A stretch of DNA of 64,000 bases from Prevotella sp. (GCA_017475265.1 JAFVFY010000072.1:1-64000); one strand, 5' to 3'; positions 23,969-33,969 are shown, counted from the first letter of the stretch. Numbers and translations are program-made. Notes: generated by a model not told the origin, from the sequence alone.

Positions 23969-24841
23969 ATGATTGAACTGAAAAATGAAAAGCTGACCGT
24001 TAAGGTCGCAGAGATGGGAGCTGAGCTCCAGAGTATTATTGACAATGAGGGACGCGAGTACCTCTGGCAGGCCGACCCGGAGTACTGGCCGCGGCGCTCG
24101 CCGATTCTCTTCCCTATTGTGTGCAGCGTGGAGAACGACACGTACTACGTGGACGGAAAGGAGTACCACCTGCCGCGTCACGGCTTTGCCCGCGACACGG
24201 AGTTCACGCTGGTGAAGCAATCGGAAGAGAAGGTGGTCTTTGCCCTGCACGAGAGCGAGGAGACGCTGAAGGTCTATCCCTTCCACTTTAACCTGGGCGT
24301 GAGCTACCGCCTGGACGGCAACAAGATTCACGTCGTATGGCACGTGGAGAACACGGACAAGCGTGAGATGCACTTCCAGATTGGCGGTCACCCTGCTTTC
24401 TTTGCTCCCGGTTGCGAGGCCGGCAAACCGCTGAAGGGTGTATTAAGAGTTGACAATCCCGGCAAGCTGCAGGGTCTGAAGAGCCATATTGACGGTTCGG
24501 TAGAGATGGACGAGGTCGATATTGCTTCACAGGACGGTCTTATCCGCTTCGACGATGAGTTTTTCGCCCACGACTCTGTGAAGCTGCACAAGAACCAGAC
24601 CAGCAAGGTGGAGCTGCTCAACCCCGACGGCTCGGTAGCCGTGAGCCTCTCGTACAAGTGTCCTATCATCGCCTTCTGGAGCCCTTATCAGAAGAACGCT
24701 CCCTTCGTCTGCCTCGAACCTTGGTACGGTGTTGGCGACCCTCGTGGCTACAAGGGTGAGTTCAAGGATAAGCCCCTCATCAACCACCTGCTGCCCGGTG
24801 CCTCGTTCATGAGCGAGTATGTCATTGCCATCGGGGAGTGA
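23969..24841 (+). CDS. Aldose 1-epimerase family protein (galactose mutarotase-like)
   Basis: The 290-residue product is a soluble beta-sandwich of the aldose epimerase superfamily: MGAELQSIIDNEGREYLWQ (start of the fold), LPRHGFARDTEF (with the His typical of the sugar site), QIGGHPAFF and LEPWYGVGD. It is closer in length and pattern to LacX/YeaD-like hexose-phosphate epimerase homologues than to secreted GalM. Probable role is anomer interconversion of a sugar; substrate unknown. Confidence 0.88.
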   Translation: MIELKNEKLTVKVAEMGAELQSIIDNEGREYLWQADPEYWPRRSPILFPIVCSVENDTYYVDGKEYHLPRHGFARDTEFTLVKQSEEKVVFALHESEETLKVYPFHFNLGVSYRLDGNKIHVVWHVENTDKREMHFQIGGHPAFFAPGCEAGKPLKGVLRVDNPGKLQGLKSHIDGSVEMDEVDIASQDGLIRFDDEFFAHDSVKLHKNQTSKVELLNPDGSVAVSLSYKCPIIAFWSPYQKNAPFVCLEPWYGVGDPRGYKGEFKDKPLINHLLPGASFMSEYVIAIGE

Positions 24842-24901
24842 ATCTGAGCAAGTTTTTACAAAAAAAACTTTAATAATTTTTTGAATTTCATAATTATTCC
24901 A

Positions 24902-24909
24902 TACCTTTG
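24902..24909 (+). promoter_or_regulatory. -7 promoter box TACCTTTG for the secreted protein gene
   Basis: Exact consensus 29 bases before the ATG at 24939. Confidence 0.65.
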
Positions 24910-24938
24910 CACCGACTTAACTAAAACAACAAGTAATA

Positions 24939-27092
24939 ATGAAAACAAAATCTACTTTTTTGATGCTCATGCTGCTCTGTATGACACAGGGTGCATTGGC
25001 TGGTAACATGTCTTTCTCGGCTACGGGTATGCCTGAGTTATGGGAAGGAACGCTCACTGCCAAGACAGAAGGTGGCGAGGCTGTGGTGAATGGTCAGGCT
25101 GTTGCCGACGGTACGAAGGTGGTGTTCACCGCTCCAAAGGGTGTGGGCTACTATGTCGACTGGTACGTCAACAATGTCAAGGACGAGAGTGCCATGGACT
25201 TCACCTACACGCTGACGGTGTCTGGCGACGCTACGGTAGAGGCACGCTACGTGGAGTGCTTCAAGTTTATCTTCGAGGGCACACCGTTCGTGAAGTATGC
25301 CAACAGGCAAGGACATATCTATGTGGGTGGAAACTTCTACCACTACAAAGGTCCCCAGAACGGAGCCTACGGTACGAGCGTTTCTGCATGGACCGGCTCT
25401 GCCGTGAAGAAGGGTAAGACGGTGAACGTGACTTATAACGTTGACAACGTGCCCAACGACACCACGTTCACCAAGGACACGCTGGAGGCCAACGTGGTGC
25501 TCAAGCCGACCTACGTGGACAACGGCAACGACCTGGGCGATGCTACGGCTCTGGCAGTGTGGAACTTCTCTGCACCCGACAGCGTACCCACGTTCACCAA
25601 GTTCACTGGCGTGTGCCACTATGTCCAGCCGACAAACTTCAATGCCACTTACACCGATGTGTGCATGAAATGCGATGCCACTAAGGGTATGCTTGACAAT
25701 GCCCAGCGCGCAGGCATGGGAAACACCTACGTGAAGGCCGGCACGATGTTCCGCCTGCCTACTGTCTATGGTGCCGTGTTTAAGATTGCCGGCACCAACG
25801 AGTTCACTGCCACCACCATCAATGACCGTACGCCTGAGAAGGGCATGGAGGGCGACTACCATACGGCGTTTCTCTCTGTATCCGACCCCCGCAAGGACTC
25901 CATCGACATTGTGATTGGCGAGGACCAGTACATCAAGTATATCAGTGCGTCGTATCCCGGCGGAAACACCACGCTGACATGGAACACCAGCATCAAGACT
26001 GCCGAAAGCTCCATCAACACGGCATCGAAGACTGGTGAGGCTGGCGAAGTGCTCACCGGCATGACCGACATACAGAACGTGGGCGGCCTCACGGTGACCC
26101 CGGTATTGTGCGACACCCTGACATCCCACATACAGATGCTGGCAGCTAAGGACGAGACGAAGTATTTGCAGGTGGGCTTCAAGATGGCCGAGGACTTCAC
26201 CTTCAACGTGGGAACGATAACCGTGCCGGTGGCTCCTGTCGGCGCCGGCACTACGGCGAAAATCGAAGTATTGATAGAGGATGGCTTCGGCAACAAGCTG
26301 GACACCATCTTCAGCACCATTAAGACCGACTCTCTGAGCACGCTCACCGTGACGGCTCCGAAGAGGACTGCCACAGCCGACCCAGGCATATATCTCAAGG
26401 GCGACGTGACGATGAAGATATTCGCATACGGTGCCGATGCCAAGTTTGCGTTAGGCAATGCCATCACCATCGCCGGCGTGATTTGCGAGACGGTGACCTG
26501 TGGCGAGGGTAAGACTTGGGCAGCATACGTGACCAAGGGCGCACTCGACCTTGAGAAGCAGGTGGGTCTGCACGCTTACGCCGTGAACGGTGTCGACGAG
26601 GTAGAGCAGATTATCAATATGTACCCGCTGGAGGAAGGCCGCCAGTCGTCAATCATTCTGATTAACACAGACCAGCCCGGCGCCATCTACAACCTGCCTC
26701 TGACACGTGCCGACGATGCCTTTGCAGACCTCAGCATACTCTATGTCTCAGATGGCACCCAGGTGGGCTTGCCCGCCGTGGCCAAGCAGCCACTGCGCTA
26801 CAAGTTTGAAGGCATGGCCGACAACTATTACTTCAAACTGATTCCTGAAGGCGAGGTTATCCCGAAGGGTGAGGTATATCTGGAGTGCAAGACATTCTTC
26901 TGCCCGGATATATTCTACAAGGACATGAAGGATGTGCCCGTCGGCATACGCGAAATCAACATCAGAAAGATGGCAAGTCAGGGATTGCTCCCCTCCAACG
27001 CAGGTGCCTACTTGATGATGAAGGATGGCAAGTTGATCATCGTCACGCCTGACGGAAAGACCTACAACACGGCCGGCGCCCGAACCAGGTAA
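24939..27092 (+). CDS. Secreted hypothetical protein with InlB-like repeat domain
   Basis: The 717-residue product has a signal peptide (MKTKSTFLMLMLLCMTQGAL). A small repeat-like domain near residues 60-105 (FTAPKGVGYYVDWYVNN, then TYTLTVSGDATVEARY) resembles the divergent InlB B-repeats of Bacteroidales surface proteins. The rest is beta-rich without a recognised enzyme. The end (LIIVTPDGKTYNTAGARTR) is like the tails of many Prevotella secreted proteins (DGxxYNxxGxR). Likely extracytoplasmic and possibly surface-exposed; function unknown. Confidence 0.75.
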   Translation: MKTKSTFLMLMLLCMTQGALAGNMSFSATGMPELWEGTLTAKTEGGEAVVNGQAVADGTKVVFTAPKGVGYYVDWYVNNVKDESAMDFTYTLTVSGDATVEARYVECFKFIFEGTPFVKYANRQGHIYVGGNFYHYKGPQNGAYGTSVSAWTGSAVKKGKTVNVTYNVDNVPNDTTFTKDTLEANVVLKPTYVDNGNDLGDATALAVWNFSAPDSVPTFTKFTGVCHYVQPTNFNATYTDVCMKCDATKGMLDNAQRAGMGNTYVKAGTMFRLPTVYGAVFKIAGTNEFTATTINDRTPEKGMEGDYHTAFLSVSDPRKDSIDIVIGEDQYIKYISASYPGGNTTLTWNTSIKTAESSINTASKTGEAGEVLTGMTDIQNVGGLTVTPVLCDTLTSHIQMLAAKDETKYLQVGFKMAEDFTFNVGTITVPVAPVGAGTTAKIEVLIEDGFGNKLDTIFSTIKTDSLSTLTVTAPKRTATADPGIYLKGDVTMKIFAYGADAKFALGNAITIAGVICETVTCGEGKTWAAYVTKGALDLEKQVGLHAYAVNGVDEVEQIINMYPLEEGRQSSIILINTDQPGAIYNLPLTRADDAFADLSILYVSDGTQVGLPAVAKQPLRYKFEGMADNYYFKLIPEGEVIPKGEVYLECKTFFCPDIFYKDMKDVPVGIREINIRKMASQGLLPSNAGAYLMMKDGKLIIVTPDGKTYNTAGARTR

Positions 27093-27192
27093 GAGCCCCG
27101 AATTGACTGTGGCGCAGCTCGCACCATAGAGAAAATCGCTGCAAAAGGTAAACATTTTCCACGCTTTTATTGTTCAGTTTGTGGAAAATGTT

Positions 27193-27200
27193 TACCTTTG
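27193..27200 (+). promoter_or_regulatory. -7 promoter box TACCTTTG for thrS
   Basis: Exact consensus 33 bases before the ATG at 27234. Confidence 0.65.
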
Positions 27201-27233
27201 CACCCGTTTTTAAACCAAACATATATTGTAGAT

Positions 27234-29177
27234 ATGATTAACATTACTTTCCCGGACGGTTCTGTTCGCTCGTATGAGCAGGGCGTCACCGGGCTTCAGA
27301 TTGCCGAGAGCATTTCGCCGGCTCTGGCACGCAGCGTAGTAGCCTGCGGAGTGAATGGCGAGACCGTAGAGCTGAACCGCCCCATCAACGAGGACGCAAA
27401 GATTGAGCTCTATAAGTTTGACGATGAGCAGGGCAAGCACACCTTCTGGCACACCAGTGCCCACCTGCTGGCTGAAGCGCTCCAGGAGTTGTATCCTGGC
27501 ATTCAGTTCGGCTTTGGCCCTGCCGTGGAGAACGGTTTCTTCTACGATGTGCTCCTGCCCAACGGCGAGAGCATCAAGGAGAGTGACTTCCCCACTATTG
27601 AAGCAAAGATGAAGGAGCTGGCTGGCAAGAAGGAGCCGGTGGTGCGCCGCGAGGTGCCCAAGGCCGAGGCCCTGAAGGCCTTTGCCGCACAAGGCCAGAC
27701 CTACAAGTGCGAGCACATCGACCAGGACCTGGAGGATGGCTCTATCACCACCTATACGCAGGGTAACTTCACCGACCTCTGCCGCGGTCCGCACCTCGTC
27801 GATACTGGCGAGATTAAGGCCGTGAAGCTTACCGCTGTGGCCGGAGCCTTCTGGCGTGGCGATGCCACGAAGCAGCAGCTCCAGCGCCTCTACGGCATCT
27901 CGTTCCCCAAGAAGAAGATGCTCGACGAATATCTCGTCATGCTCGAAGAGGCCAAGAAGCGCGACCACCGCAAGATTGGCAAGGAGATGGAACTGTTCAT
28001 GTTCTCCGACAAGGTGGGCAAGGGACTTCCCATCTGGCTGCCGAAGGGCACCGAGCTGCGTCTGCGTCTGCAGGATCACCTGCGCAAGGTGCAAAAGCGT
28101 TTCGGATATCAGGAGGTAATCACTCCGCATATCGGTTCCAAGAACCTCTACGTCACCAGCGGACACTGGGATCACTACGGCAAGGACTCGTTCCAGCCTA
28201 TCCATACTCCTGAGGAGGATGAGGAGTATCTGTTGAAGCCCATGAACTGCCCCCACCACTGCGAGATCTTCGCCTGGAAGCCCCGCTCGTACAAGGACCT
28301 GCCGCTGCGTATTGCTGAGTTCGGCACCGTCTACCGCTACGAGCAGAGCGGCGAGCTGCACGGCCTCACGCGCGTGCGTTCATTTACTCAAGATGATGCC
28401 CACCTCTTCTGTCGTCAGGACCAGGTGAAGCAAGAGTTCCTCAACGTGATGGACATTATCGGTATCGTGCTCTCTGCCTTTGGTTTCAACTTCGAGGCTC
28501 AGATAAGTCTGCGTGACCCCAATAACCACGAGAAGTACGTGGGTACTGACGAGGACTGGGCACTGGCCGAGAAGGCTATCCAGGAGGCTTGTCAGGAGAA
28601 GGGTCTGAACGCCAAAGTTGAATATGGCGAGGCTGCCTTCTACGGCCCGAAGCTCGACTTCATGATTAAGGATGCCATCGGCCGCCGCTGGCAGCTGGGC
28701 ACCATCCAGGTGGACTACAACCTGCCGAAGCGCTTCCAGCTGGAATATACCGACGAGGACAACCAGAAGAAGACTCCCGTGATGATTCACCGTGCTCCCT
28801 TCGGAAGTATGGAGCGTTTCTGCGCCGTGCTCATTGAGCACACCAGCGGTCACTTCCCCCTGTGGCTCACGCCCGACCAGGTGGCCATACTCCCGCTGTC
28901 GGAGAAGTACAACGACTATGCCCAGAAGGTCTTGAAGCAGTTCGACCTGCAGGGTGTGCGTGGAACTATCGACCTGCGCAACGAGAAGCTGGGCCGCAAG
29001 ATTCGCGACAACGAGCTGAAGCGCATCCCCTACATGGTCATCGTAGGTGAGAAGGAAGAGGCTGAGGGTCTCGTCTCCATGCGTCAGCAGGGTGGCGGCG
29101 AGCAGCGCACCATGCCCATCCAGGAGTTCATCGACAAGATTAACGCCGAGGTGGCTGAGCAGACGAAGAACTTCTAA
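27234..29177 (+). CDS. thrS: Threonyl-tRNA synthetase
   Basis: ThrS charges tRNA-Thr. The 647-residue product shows a TGS domain ([17 protein letters not shown]), the editing domain [11 protein letters not shown] with its metal-site histidines, and the class II core with [10 protein letters not shown] (zinc Cys), [18 protein letters not shown] (motif 2) and [20 protein letters not shown] (motif 3), then an anticodon-binding domain. I start at 27234 since the upstream in-frame ATG would put part of the promoter in the gene. infC, rpmI and rplT, often next to thrS, are absent; a terminator follows, then SRP RNA and a tRNA-Thr gene. Confidence 0.97.
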   Translation: MINITFPDGSVRSYEQGVTGLQIAESISPALARSVVACGVNGETVELNRPINEDAKIELYKFDDEQGKHTFWHTSAHLLAEALQELYPGIQFGFGPAVENGFFYDVLLPNGESIKESDFPTIEAKMKELAGKKEPVVRREVPKAEALKAFAAQGQTYKCEHIDQDLEDGSITTYTQGNFTDLCRGPHLVDTGEIKAVKLTAVAGAFWRGDATKQQLQRLYGISFPKKKMLDEYLVMLEEAKKRDHRKIGKEMELFMFSDKVGKGLPIWLPKGTELRLRLQDHLRKVQKRFGYQEVITPHIGSKNLYVTSGHWDHYGKDSFQPIHTPEEDEEYLLKPMNCPHHCEIFAWKPRSYKDLPLRIAEFGTVYRYEQSGELHGLTRVRSFTQDDAHLFCRQDQVKQEFLNVMDIIGIVLSAFGFNFEAQISLRDPNNHEKYVGTDEDWALAEKAIQEACQEKGLNAKVEYGEAAFYGPKLDFMIKDAIGRRWQLGTIQVDYNLPKRFQLEYTDEDNQKKTPVMIHRAPFGSMERFCAVLIEHTSGHFPLWLTPDQVAILPLSEKYNDYAQKVLKQFDLQGVRGTIDLRNEKLGRKIRDNELKRIPYMVIVGEKEEAEGLVSMRQQGGGEQRTMPIQEFIDKINAEVAEQTKNF

Positions 29178-29197
29178 GGTAATTGAACCAAGCTTTT

Positions 29198-29234
29198 GCT
29201 CCGTCCTCTCACCCAGAGAGGACGGAGCATTCTT
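29198..29234 (+). terminator. Intrinsic terminator of thrS
   Basis: The 13-base arms 29198-29210 and 29216-29228 (GCTCCGTCCTCTC / GAGAGGACGGAGC) pair perfectly around a 5-base loop and are followed by ATTCTTATT. Confidence 0.8.
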
Positions 29235-29310
29235 ATTGGCAAACTTGCAAAAGATGGTTAAAAACCATAAAATAATTGGACAAGAGGCACGGAATATAAA
29301 CATTAATTGT

Positions 29311-29318
29311 TACCTTTG
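29311..29318 (+). promoter_or_regulatory. -7 promoter box TACCTTTG for the SRP RNA / tRNA-Thr unit
   Basis: Exact consensus; expected start near 29325, some 60 bases before the SRP RNA stem. Confidence 0.65.
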
Positions 29319-29382
29319 CACCCGCTTTTGAAGAAAAGCCTGGGAAAGCGTCCCTGGTGAAGCGACAAAAACATTGAAACAT

Positions 29383-29478
29383 GGGCAAGTCCTGTACGGC
29401 CAGCTCCCGGGGAATCCTCCAGGACGGGAACGTAGCAAAGGTACTTGGTTGTAGCGGCGCGATGCAGACCGCTTGCCC
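29383..29478 (+). ncRNA. ffs: Signal recognition particle RNA (4.5S type)
   Basis: The ends pair perfectly (GGGCAAG at 29383-29389 with CTTGCCC at 29472-29478), as in small bacterial SRP RNA. The middle forms one long imperfect hairpin capped by the conserved apex AGGACGGGAACGTAGCA, equivalent to the Ffh-binding helix with its GNRA-like loop and AGCA side of the internal loop. The length of about 96 nt fits. Ffh binds this RNA to target membrane proteins. It lies directly upstream of tRNA-Thr and is probably cotranscribed. Confidence 0.75.
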
Positions 29479-29482
29479 ACCC

Positions 29483-29556
29483 GCCTCTTTAGCTCAGTTG
29501 GCCAGAGCACGTGATTTGTAATCTCGGGGTCGTTGGTTCGAATCCGACAAGAGGCT
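29483..29556 (+). tRNA. tRNA-Thr (anticodon TGT)
   Basis: The acceptor stem GCCTCTT pairs with AAGAGGC, the D arm is GCTC/GAGC, the anticodon loop TTTGTAA has TGT at 29517-29519, and the T arm is GTTGG-TTCGAAT-CCGAC (T-A, T-G pairs allowed). The discriminator base is T and CCA is not encoded at the exact end, so CCA would be added after transcription. One T-T mismatch is in the anticodon stem. Confidence 0.93.
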
Positions 29557-29582
29557 CACCAATGAAGCCGTAAGGCTCAAGG

Positions 29583-29635
29583 TTGGAACGATAAGAATAC
29601 ACACCAAGCTGGTTCTTATCGTTCCAATTAATTTT
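29583..29635 (+). terminator. Hairpin terminator after tRNA-Thr
   Basis: A perfect 15-bp stem (29583-29597 with 29613-29627, TTGGAACGATAAGAA and its complement) encloses a 15-base loop and is followed by TTAATTTT. Confidence 0.75.
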
Positions 29636-29653
29636 ATAAGACCAAAGATTCAA

Positions 29654-30085
29654 ATGATGAGAAATTTCTTCCTTACACTTCTGCTCGCCCTGCTCCCCTT
29701 GGCAATAATGGCCCAGAAGGCAGACGGCCCGTTTCGCACCAGCCTCTACAATGAGGAGTTCCAGCTGAGGATGCACATTAACTTCTACGACGAGGACATC
29801 ACCATCCCCGGCCAGGAGGCTTTCGGCCAGATGGCTGGCTACCTGACAAAGGACGGCAGCACCTACTGCTGGCTCATGGTGAAGGCCGACGTGGAGGACA
29901 ACAAGGCCAAGTTAATCATGAGCAACGACTATGGCAGCGAGGACTTGACCGCAGAATTGACCGTACAGGGAGACTCGCTCTACGTGCTCCACCACCTTAG
30001 CGGCTCAACGCTGAAAGTACCCAATAAGGGAAAATGGCTGAAATTGCCAAAGACAATAGAATTTAAGCGGAAAAAGACAAAATAG
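29654..30085 (+). CDS. Small secreted protein of unknown function
   Basis: The 143-residue product has a signal peptide ending near LLPLAIMAQ, then a beta-rich domain (EFQLRMHINFYDEDITIPGQ, TYCWLMVKADV, KLIMSNDYG) and a very basic end (KTIEFKRKKTK). I do not recognise the family. Likely periplasmic. It stands between the tRNA terminator and the sigma-factor promoter. Confidence 0.7.
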   Translation: MMRNFFLTLLLALLPLAIMAQKADGPFRTSLYNEEFQLRMHINFYDEDITIPGQEAFGQMAGYLTKDGSTYCWLMVKADVEDNKAKLIMSNDYGSEDLTAELTVQGDSLYVLHHLSGSTLKVPNKGKWLKLPKTIEFKRKKTK

Positions 30086-30171
30086 CAGCCCAAGGAACGT
30101 AAAAAAAGACAAAAAGACACGAGAAAGCAAAAAAAGACGACAAAAAATTTGGTCGTTACAATTATTTATCT

Positions 30172-30179
30172 TACTTTTG
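30172..30179 (+). promoter_or_regulatory. -7 promoter box TACTTTTG for the sigma factor gene
   Basis: It matches TAnnTTTG and leaves a leader of about 85 nt before the ATG at 30273. Confidence 0.6.
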
Positions 30180-30272
30180 CAGCCGATAAACCATAATAAT
30201 AACTCATAAAACCAACTATTATTGCCTATCGGAACACTTTTTACTTCATAAAAAAGTAAAAAACAAAGAGCA

Positions 30273-30872
30273 ATGAAAAAGTTTGAAGAATTGACCGACG
30301 AGCAGTTGGCCATCCTTTATGTAAAAGGCAATAACAGTGCGTTCGACGAGTTATTAACCCGTACCCAGACCAAGTTATTCACCTACATCATGTTCGTAGT
30401 CCGTGACCACGACCTTGCTGATGACATCTTCCAGGAGACCTTCGTTAAGGTCATCACGAAGCTGCAGCAGGGACAGTACACCGACTCCGGAAAGTTCATC
30501 TTCTGGCTCACGCGCATAGCCCATAACTGTATTATGGACTGGTATCGCACGCAGCAGGGCCGCCACTTGGTGGAGCCCAACGAGGACAATAACCTGGAGA
30601 ACCTGCAAGGGGCCTCGGTGCTCGACATCGACCATGAGTCGGAACTGGTGAACGAGCAAATCCTGCGCGATGTGAAGAAGATGATGGAGGCCCTGCCCGC
30701 GCCACAGCGTGAGGTGGTCTACATGCGTTTCTATCAGCAGTTGTCGTTCAAGGAGATTGCCGAACTGACGGGTGTGAGCATCAACACGTCGCTGGGACGC
30801 ATGCGCTATGCGCTCATCAACATGCGCCACATGGCCAAGAAGCACCAGATAGAGCTGGCACTCCAAAGCTAG
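30273..30872 (+). CDS. RNA polymerase ECF-type sigma factor
   Basis: The 199-residue product has sigma region 2 (ADDIFQETFVKVITKL, then FWLTRIAHNCIMDWYR) and region 4 (LPAPQREVVYMRFYQQLSFKEIAELTGVSINTSLGRMRYALINMR). There is no region 1 or 3, as expected for the ECF group. No anti-sigma gene is adjacent, unlike the FecI/FecR pairs common in Bacteroidota. mutL follows after 37 bases on the same strand. Confidence 0.92.
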   Translation: MKKFEELTDEQLAILYVKGNNSAFDELLTRTQTKLFTYIMFVVRDHDLADDIFQETFVKVITKLQQGQYTDSGKFIFWLTRIAHNCIMDWYRTQQGRHLVEPNEDNNLENLQGASVLDIDHESELVNEQILRDVKKMMEALPAPQREVVYMRFYQQLSFKEIAELTGVSINTSLGRMRYALINMRHMAKKHQIELALQS

Positions 30873-30909
30873 TAATCCGGGGGTTCCGAAATCCGTAATT
30901 TAGTATTCC

Positions 30910-32751
30910 GTGTCCGACATCATACAACTTCTGCCTGACAGCGTAGCCAACCAGATTGCGGCCGGCGAGGTGATACAAAGGCCTGCATCGGTCATCAAGG
31001 AGTTGGTGGAGAATGCCGTCGATGCGGGAGCTAATAATATCCGGGTGGTCATCATCGATGCCGGGCGCACGACGATACAGGTCATCGACGACGGTTGTGG
31101 CATGTCCGAGACCGATGCCCGTCTGGCCTTCGAGCGTCACGCCACATCGAAGATTCGACAGGCTGATGACCTCTTCTCCCTTCACACGATGGGCTTCCGT
31201 GGCGAGGCGTTACCGTCGATAGCTGCCGTAGCACAGGTGGAGCTGACCACACGCATGGCTACCGATGACATCGGCACACGACTCACGCTTCAAGGTTCGC
31301 GCGTCGTCAGTCAGGAACCAGTAGCCTGTCCCGTGGGCAGTAACTTCAAGGTGGAGAACCTTTTCTTCAACGTCCCCGCACGACGCAAATTCCTGAAGAG
31401 CAACACTACGGAGCTGAACAATATCCTTACGGCCTTCGAGCGCATCGTGCTCGTATACCCCAGCATCGCCTTCACCCTCTTCAGCAATGGACAGGAACTG
31501 ATGAACCTACGTCCAGGCAACCTGCACCAGCGCATCAGCGATGTCTTTGGCAAGAAACTCAGCCAGGAACTGCTGCCCGTAGAGGTAGACACGTCGCTCT
31601 GCCGCATTACCGGCTTCGTAGGCAAGCCTGAGTCGGCGAGGAAGAAGGGTGCCTCGATGAACTTCTTCGTCAACGGACGCTACATGCGCCACCCCTATTT
31701 CCACAAGGCCGTGGCCAACGCCTTTGAGCGGCTTGTGCAGGAGGGTATGCAGGTGCCTTATTTCATCTACTTCGACGTCAACCCCGCCGACATCGACGTG
31801 AACATCCACCCCACGAAGACGGAGATAAAGTTTGAGAACGAACAGGCCATCTGGCAGATTCTCTCCGCCGCCGTGCGCGATGCCATCGGCCGCTTCTGCG
31901 AGATTCCCACCATCGACTTTGACACGGAGGGTCGTCCTGAAATACCGCCTTTCGACCCTAGCCGCGACAACATCGCGATGCCCCGCGTCACCTATAATCC
32001 TAACTATAATCCCTTTGCAAGCAACGGTTCTCATGAGACCTATAAGCCTCATGGAGCCAGCAAAGCCCCTGCCGACTGGCAGACCCTATACGAAGGCGCG
32101 CTTTCCGATAACAGTAACTCTTTGGAAGGGACACAGACGGACTCCCCCGAACTCTTCCCCACCGCTCCAGAGAGCATCATCAGCGACAAGTCGCCCGCGC
32201 ACTACCAGTACAAGGGACGCTACATCATGACTGCCGTTAAGTCGGGCCTGATGATTATCGACCAGCACCGTGCCGACATCCGCATACGCTACGACCGCTA
32301 CATGGCGCAACGCGAGAAAAGCACGCCGAAGACCCAGCGTGTTCTCTTCCCCGAAATGATTGAGTTTTCGCCTTCCGACAATGTGGCCATGCAACGGTCA
32401 CTACCCGAACTGTCGGCCTTGGGCTTTGAAATCAGCGACCTGGGCGGCGGCAGCTATGCCATAAGTGGCGTGCCCGCCGACCTTGACGGTATGAATCCAG
32501 TCATGTTGGTAAGAAATATTGTGTCAGATGCCGCCGCTTCGCTACAGCTGTCATCGCAGTCACTCCACGAAGCTATGGCTCTTTCCATGGCCCGTCAAGC
32601 TGCCATACCACAAGGTCAGGTGCTTTCAAATGAGGAGATGGAGCGCGTGGTAAACGAACTATTTGCCTGTTCTAACGTGAACTACACCCCCGATGGCCAC
32701 GCTATCATCGCCATCCTGCCACAAAAAGACATAGAACAATTGCTGGGATAA
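30910..32751 (+). CDS. mutL: DNA mismatch repair protein MutL
   Basis: MutL is the ATP-dependent linker protein of mismatch repair. The 613-residue product begins at GTG ([20 protein letters not shown]) and has the GHKL motifs [26 protein letters not shown] and [15 protein letters not shown]. The C-terminal dimerisation domain starts about [21 protein letters not shown]. The nuclease motif DQHA(x)2E(x)4E of many MutL proteins is read here as [12 protein letters not shown], and a CPHGRP motif is not seen, so endonuclease activity is doubtful. Convergent with lptB. Confidence 0.95.
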   Translation: MSDIIQLLPDSVANQIAAGEVIQRPASVIKELVENAVDAGANNIRVVIIDAGRTTIQVIDDGCGMSETDARLAFERHATSKIRQADDLFSLHTMGFRGEALPSIAAVAQVELTTRMATDDIGTRLTLQGSRVVSQEPVACPVGSNFKVENLFFNVPARRKFLKSNTTELNNILTAFERIVLVYPSIAFTLFSNGQELMNLRPGNLHQRISDVFGKKLSQELLPVEVDTSLCRITGFVGKPESARKKGASMNFFVNGRYMRHPYFHKAVANAFERLVQEGMQVPYFIYFDVNPADIDVNIHPTKTEIKFENEQAIWQILSAAVRDAIGRFCEIPTIDFDTEGRPEIPPFDPSRDNIAMPRVTYNPNYNPFASNGSHETYKPHGASKAPADWQTLYEGALSDNSNSLEGTQTDSPELFPTAPESIISDKSPAHYQYKGRYIMTAVKSGLMIIDQHRADIRIRYDRYMAQREKSTPKTQRVLFPEMIEFSPSDNVAMQRSLPELSALGFEISDLGGGSYAISGVPADLDGMNPVMLVRNIVSDAAASLQLSSQSLHEAMALSMARQAAIPQGQVLSNEEMERVVNELFACSNVNYTPDGHAIIAILPQKDIEQLLG

Positions 32752-32792
32752 CCCCTCCCCACACATTTTCATCCCAGCACCAATACTATACG

Positions 32793-32862
32793 TTTATTGG
32801 TTATTGTTTATTGTTTATTGGTTATTGTTTATTGGTTATTGGCTATTGTTTATTGTTCATTG
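32793..32862. repeat. Tandem array, ten copies of a 7-bp unit (KTTATTG) at the mutL-lptB junction
   Basis: Ten heptamers, mostly TTTATTG and GTTATTG with one GCTATTG and one TTCATTG, run without a break. The array enters the end of the convergent lptB frame: the lptB stop codon and its last four codons (DNEQ) are made of repeat. Confidence 0.93.
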
Positions 32863-33860
32863 TCCTTCTTGTGCCTCTCCTCCGACATCTTGGCGAAGTC
32901 TTTCTTCTTCAGGACAAACGAGTTAGAAAGATAGTTCTCGCGCACCACCTTATTGGCAGCCAGTTCCTCAGGCCGTCCCTCAAAGAGTATGCGTCCCTCG
33001 AAAAGCAGGTAGGCACGGTCGGTGATACAGAGCGTCTCCTGCACGTTATGGTCGGTGATGAGTATCCCGATATTACGTTGCTTCAAGTCCCAGACAATGA
33101 ACTGAATATCCTCCACAGCAATGGGGTCCACACCAGCAAACGGCTCGTCGAGCATGATGAACCGAGGACTGATAGCCACGCATCGGGCTATCTCACAACG
33201 ACGTCGCTCACCACCCGAGAGCTGGTCACCCAGGTTCTTACGCACTTTGTTCAGACGGAACTCGTGGATGAGGTCCTCCATCATCAGCCGCTTCCAGTCA
33301 TACTCTGTGAATTTCTCCGGACGGGGGAAAGCTGCCAACTGTTCCTTCAGCTCTGGCTTGTCATAGAGAGCACTCAGGTGGTCGATGGTCTCCTGCGAGA
33401 TGTCCTTCTTCAGCTTGCGCATCTCCAGGACGGAGAAGATGTTATCCTCAACGCTCATCTTGCGGAATACCGATGCCTCCTGCGCCAGGTAGCCGATGCC
33501 CACGTCGGTATGGGCACGCTTGTAGACGGGATAGTCGGTTATCTCCTTCCACTTCTGCGGGTCGCTATCATCCTTGGCCTCGTCAACCACGTACACACGT
33601 CCGGCGTTGGGCAGCACCAGACCTGTGGTCATATAAAAAGAGGTGGTCTTGCCAGCACCATTCGGCCCCAGCAGACCCACAATCTCACCCTGCGTGACGT
33701 TGAAATTCACATCGTTGACCACCGTACGCTTGCCATAGCGTTTCACCAGTCCCTTGGCTTCCAGCGTGCAGAAGCCCTCCTTGTGAGCCACCAGGTTAAG
33801 CTTGCCATTACTGCCATGAGCTAGCAGCTTATACAGTTCAGTTACATCTTTCTTCTTCAT
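32850..33860 (-). CDS. lptB: Lipopolysaccharide export ABC ATPase LptB, long form
   Basis: LptB powers LPS transport from the inner membrane with LptFG. The 336-residue product has Walker A GPNGAGKTT, Q-loop LAQEASVF, signature LSGGERRR, Walker B FIMLDEPFAGVD and switch DHNVQET, and the LptB-specific YPVYKRAHTDVGIGYLAQE. It is longer than the usual 240 residues because of about 35 extra N-terminal residues, an insertion after Walker A (DEAKDDSDPQKWKEI), one of about 40 residues before the signature, and a charged tail. A TAACTTTG box lies 22 bases upstream. Confidence 0.93.
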   Translation of the reverse strand: MKKKDVTELYKLLAHGSNGKLNLVAHKEGFCTLEAKGLVKRYGKRTVVNDVNFNVTQGEIVGLLGPNGAGKTTSFYMTTGLVLPNAGRVYVVDEAKDDSDPQKWKEITDYPVYKRAHTDVGIGYLAQEASVFRKMSVEDNIFSVLEMRKLKKDISQETIDHLSALYDKPELKEQLAAFPRPEKFTEYDWKRLMMEDLIHEFRLNKVRKNLGDQLSGGERRRCEIARCVAISPRFIMLDEPFAGVDPIAVEDIQFIVWDLKQRNIGILITDHNVQETLCITDRAYLLFEGRILFEGRPEELAANKVVRENYLSNSFVLKKKDFAKMSEERHKKDNEQ

Positions 33861-33882
33861 GGATAATAATTCCTTCGGCGTG

Positions 33883-33890
33883 CAAAGTTA
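33883..33890 (-). promoter_or_regulatory. -7 promoter box TAACTTTG for lptB
   Basis: Matches TAnnTTTG on the minus strand, 22 bases before the ATG at 33860. Confidence 0.55.
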
Positions 33891-33969
33891 CAACTTTTTA
33901 GCGAATACTCCAAAGAAAAACCACTTATTCTTTTATTTTATGCATACCAGATGTTAGGGATTTGTCATT

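Noticed and set aside
27201-27233. T-box or other tRNA-sensing leader for thrS
   Set aside because: The leader is under 35 bases, too short for a T-box, and no such fold is visible.
32811-33824. 337-codon open frame antisense to lptB
   Set aside because: The minus strand encodes a complete ABC ATPase with all motifs; the plus frame is a codon-bias shadow.
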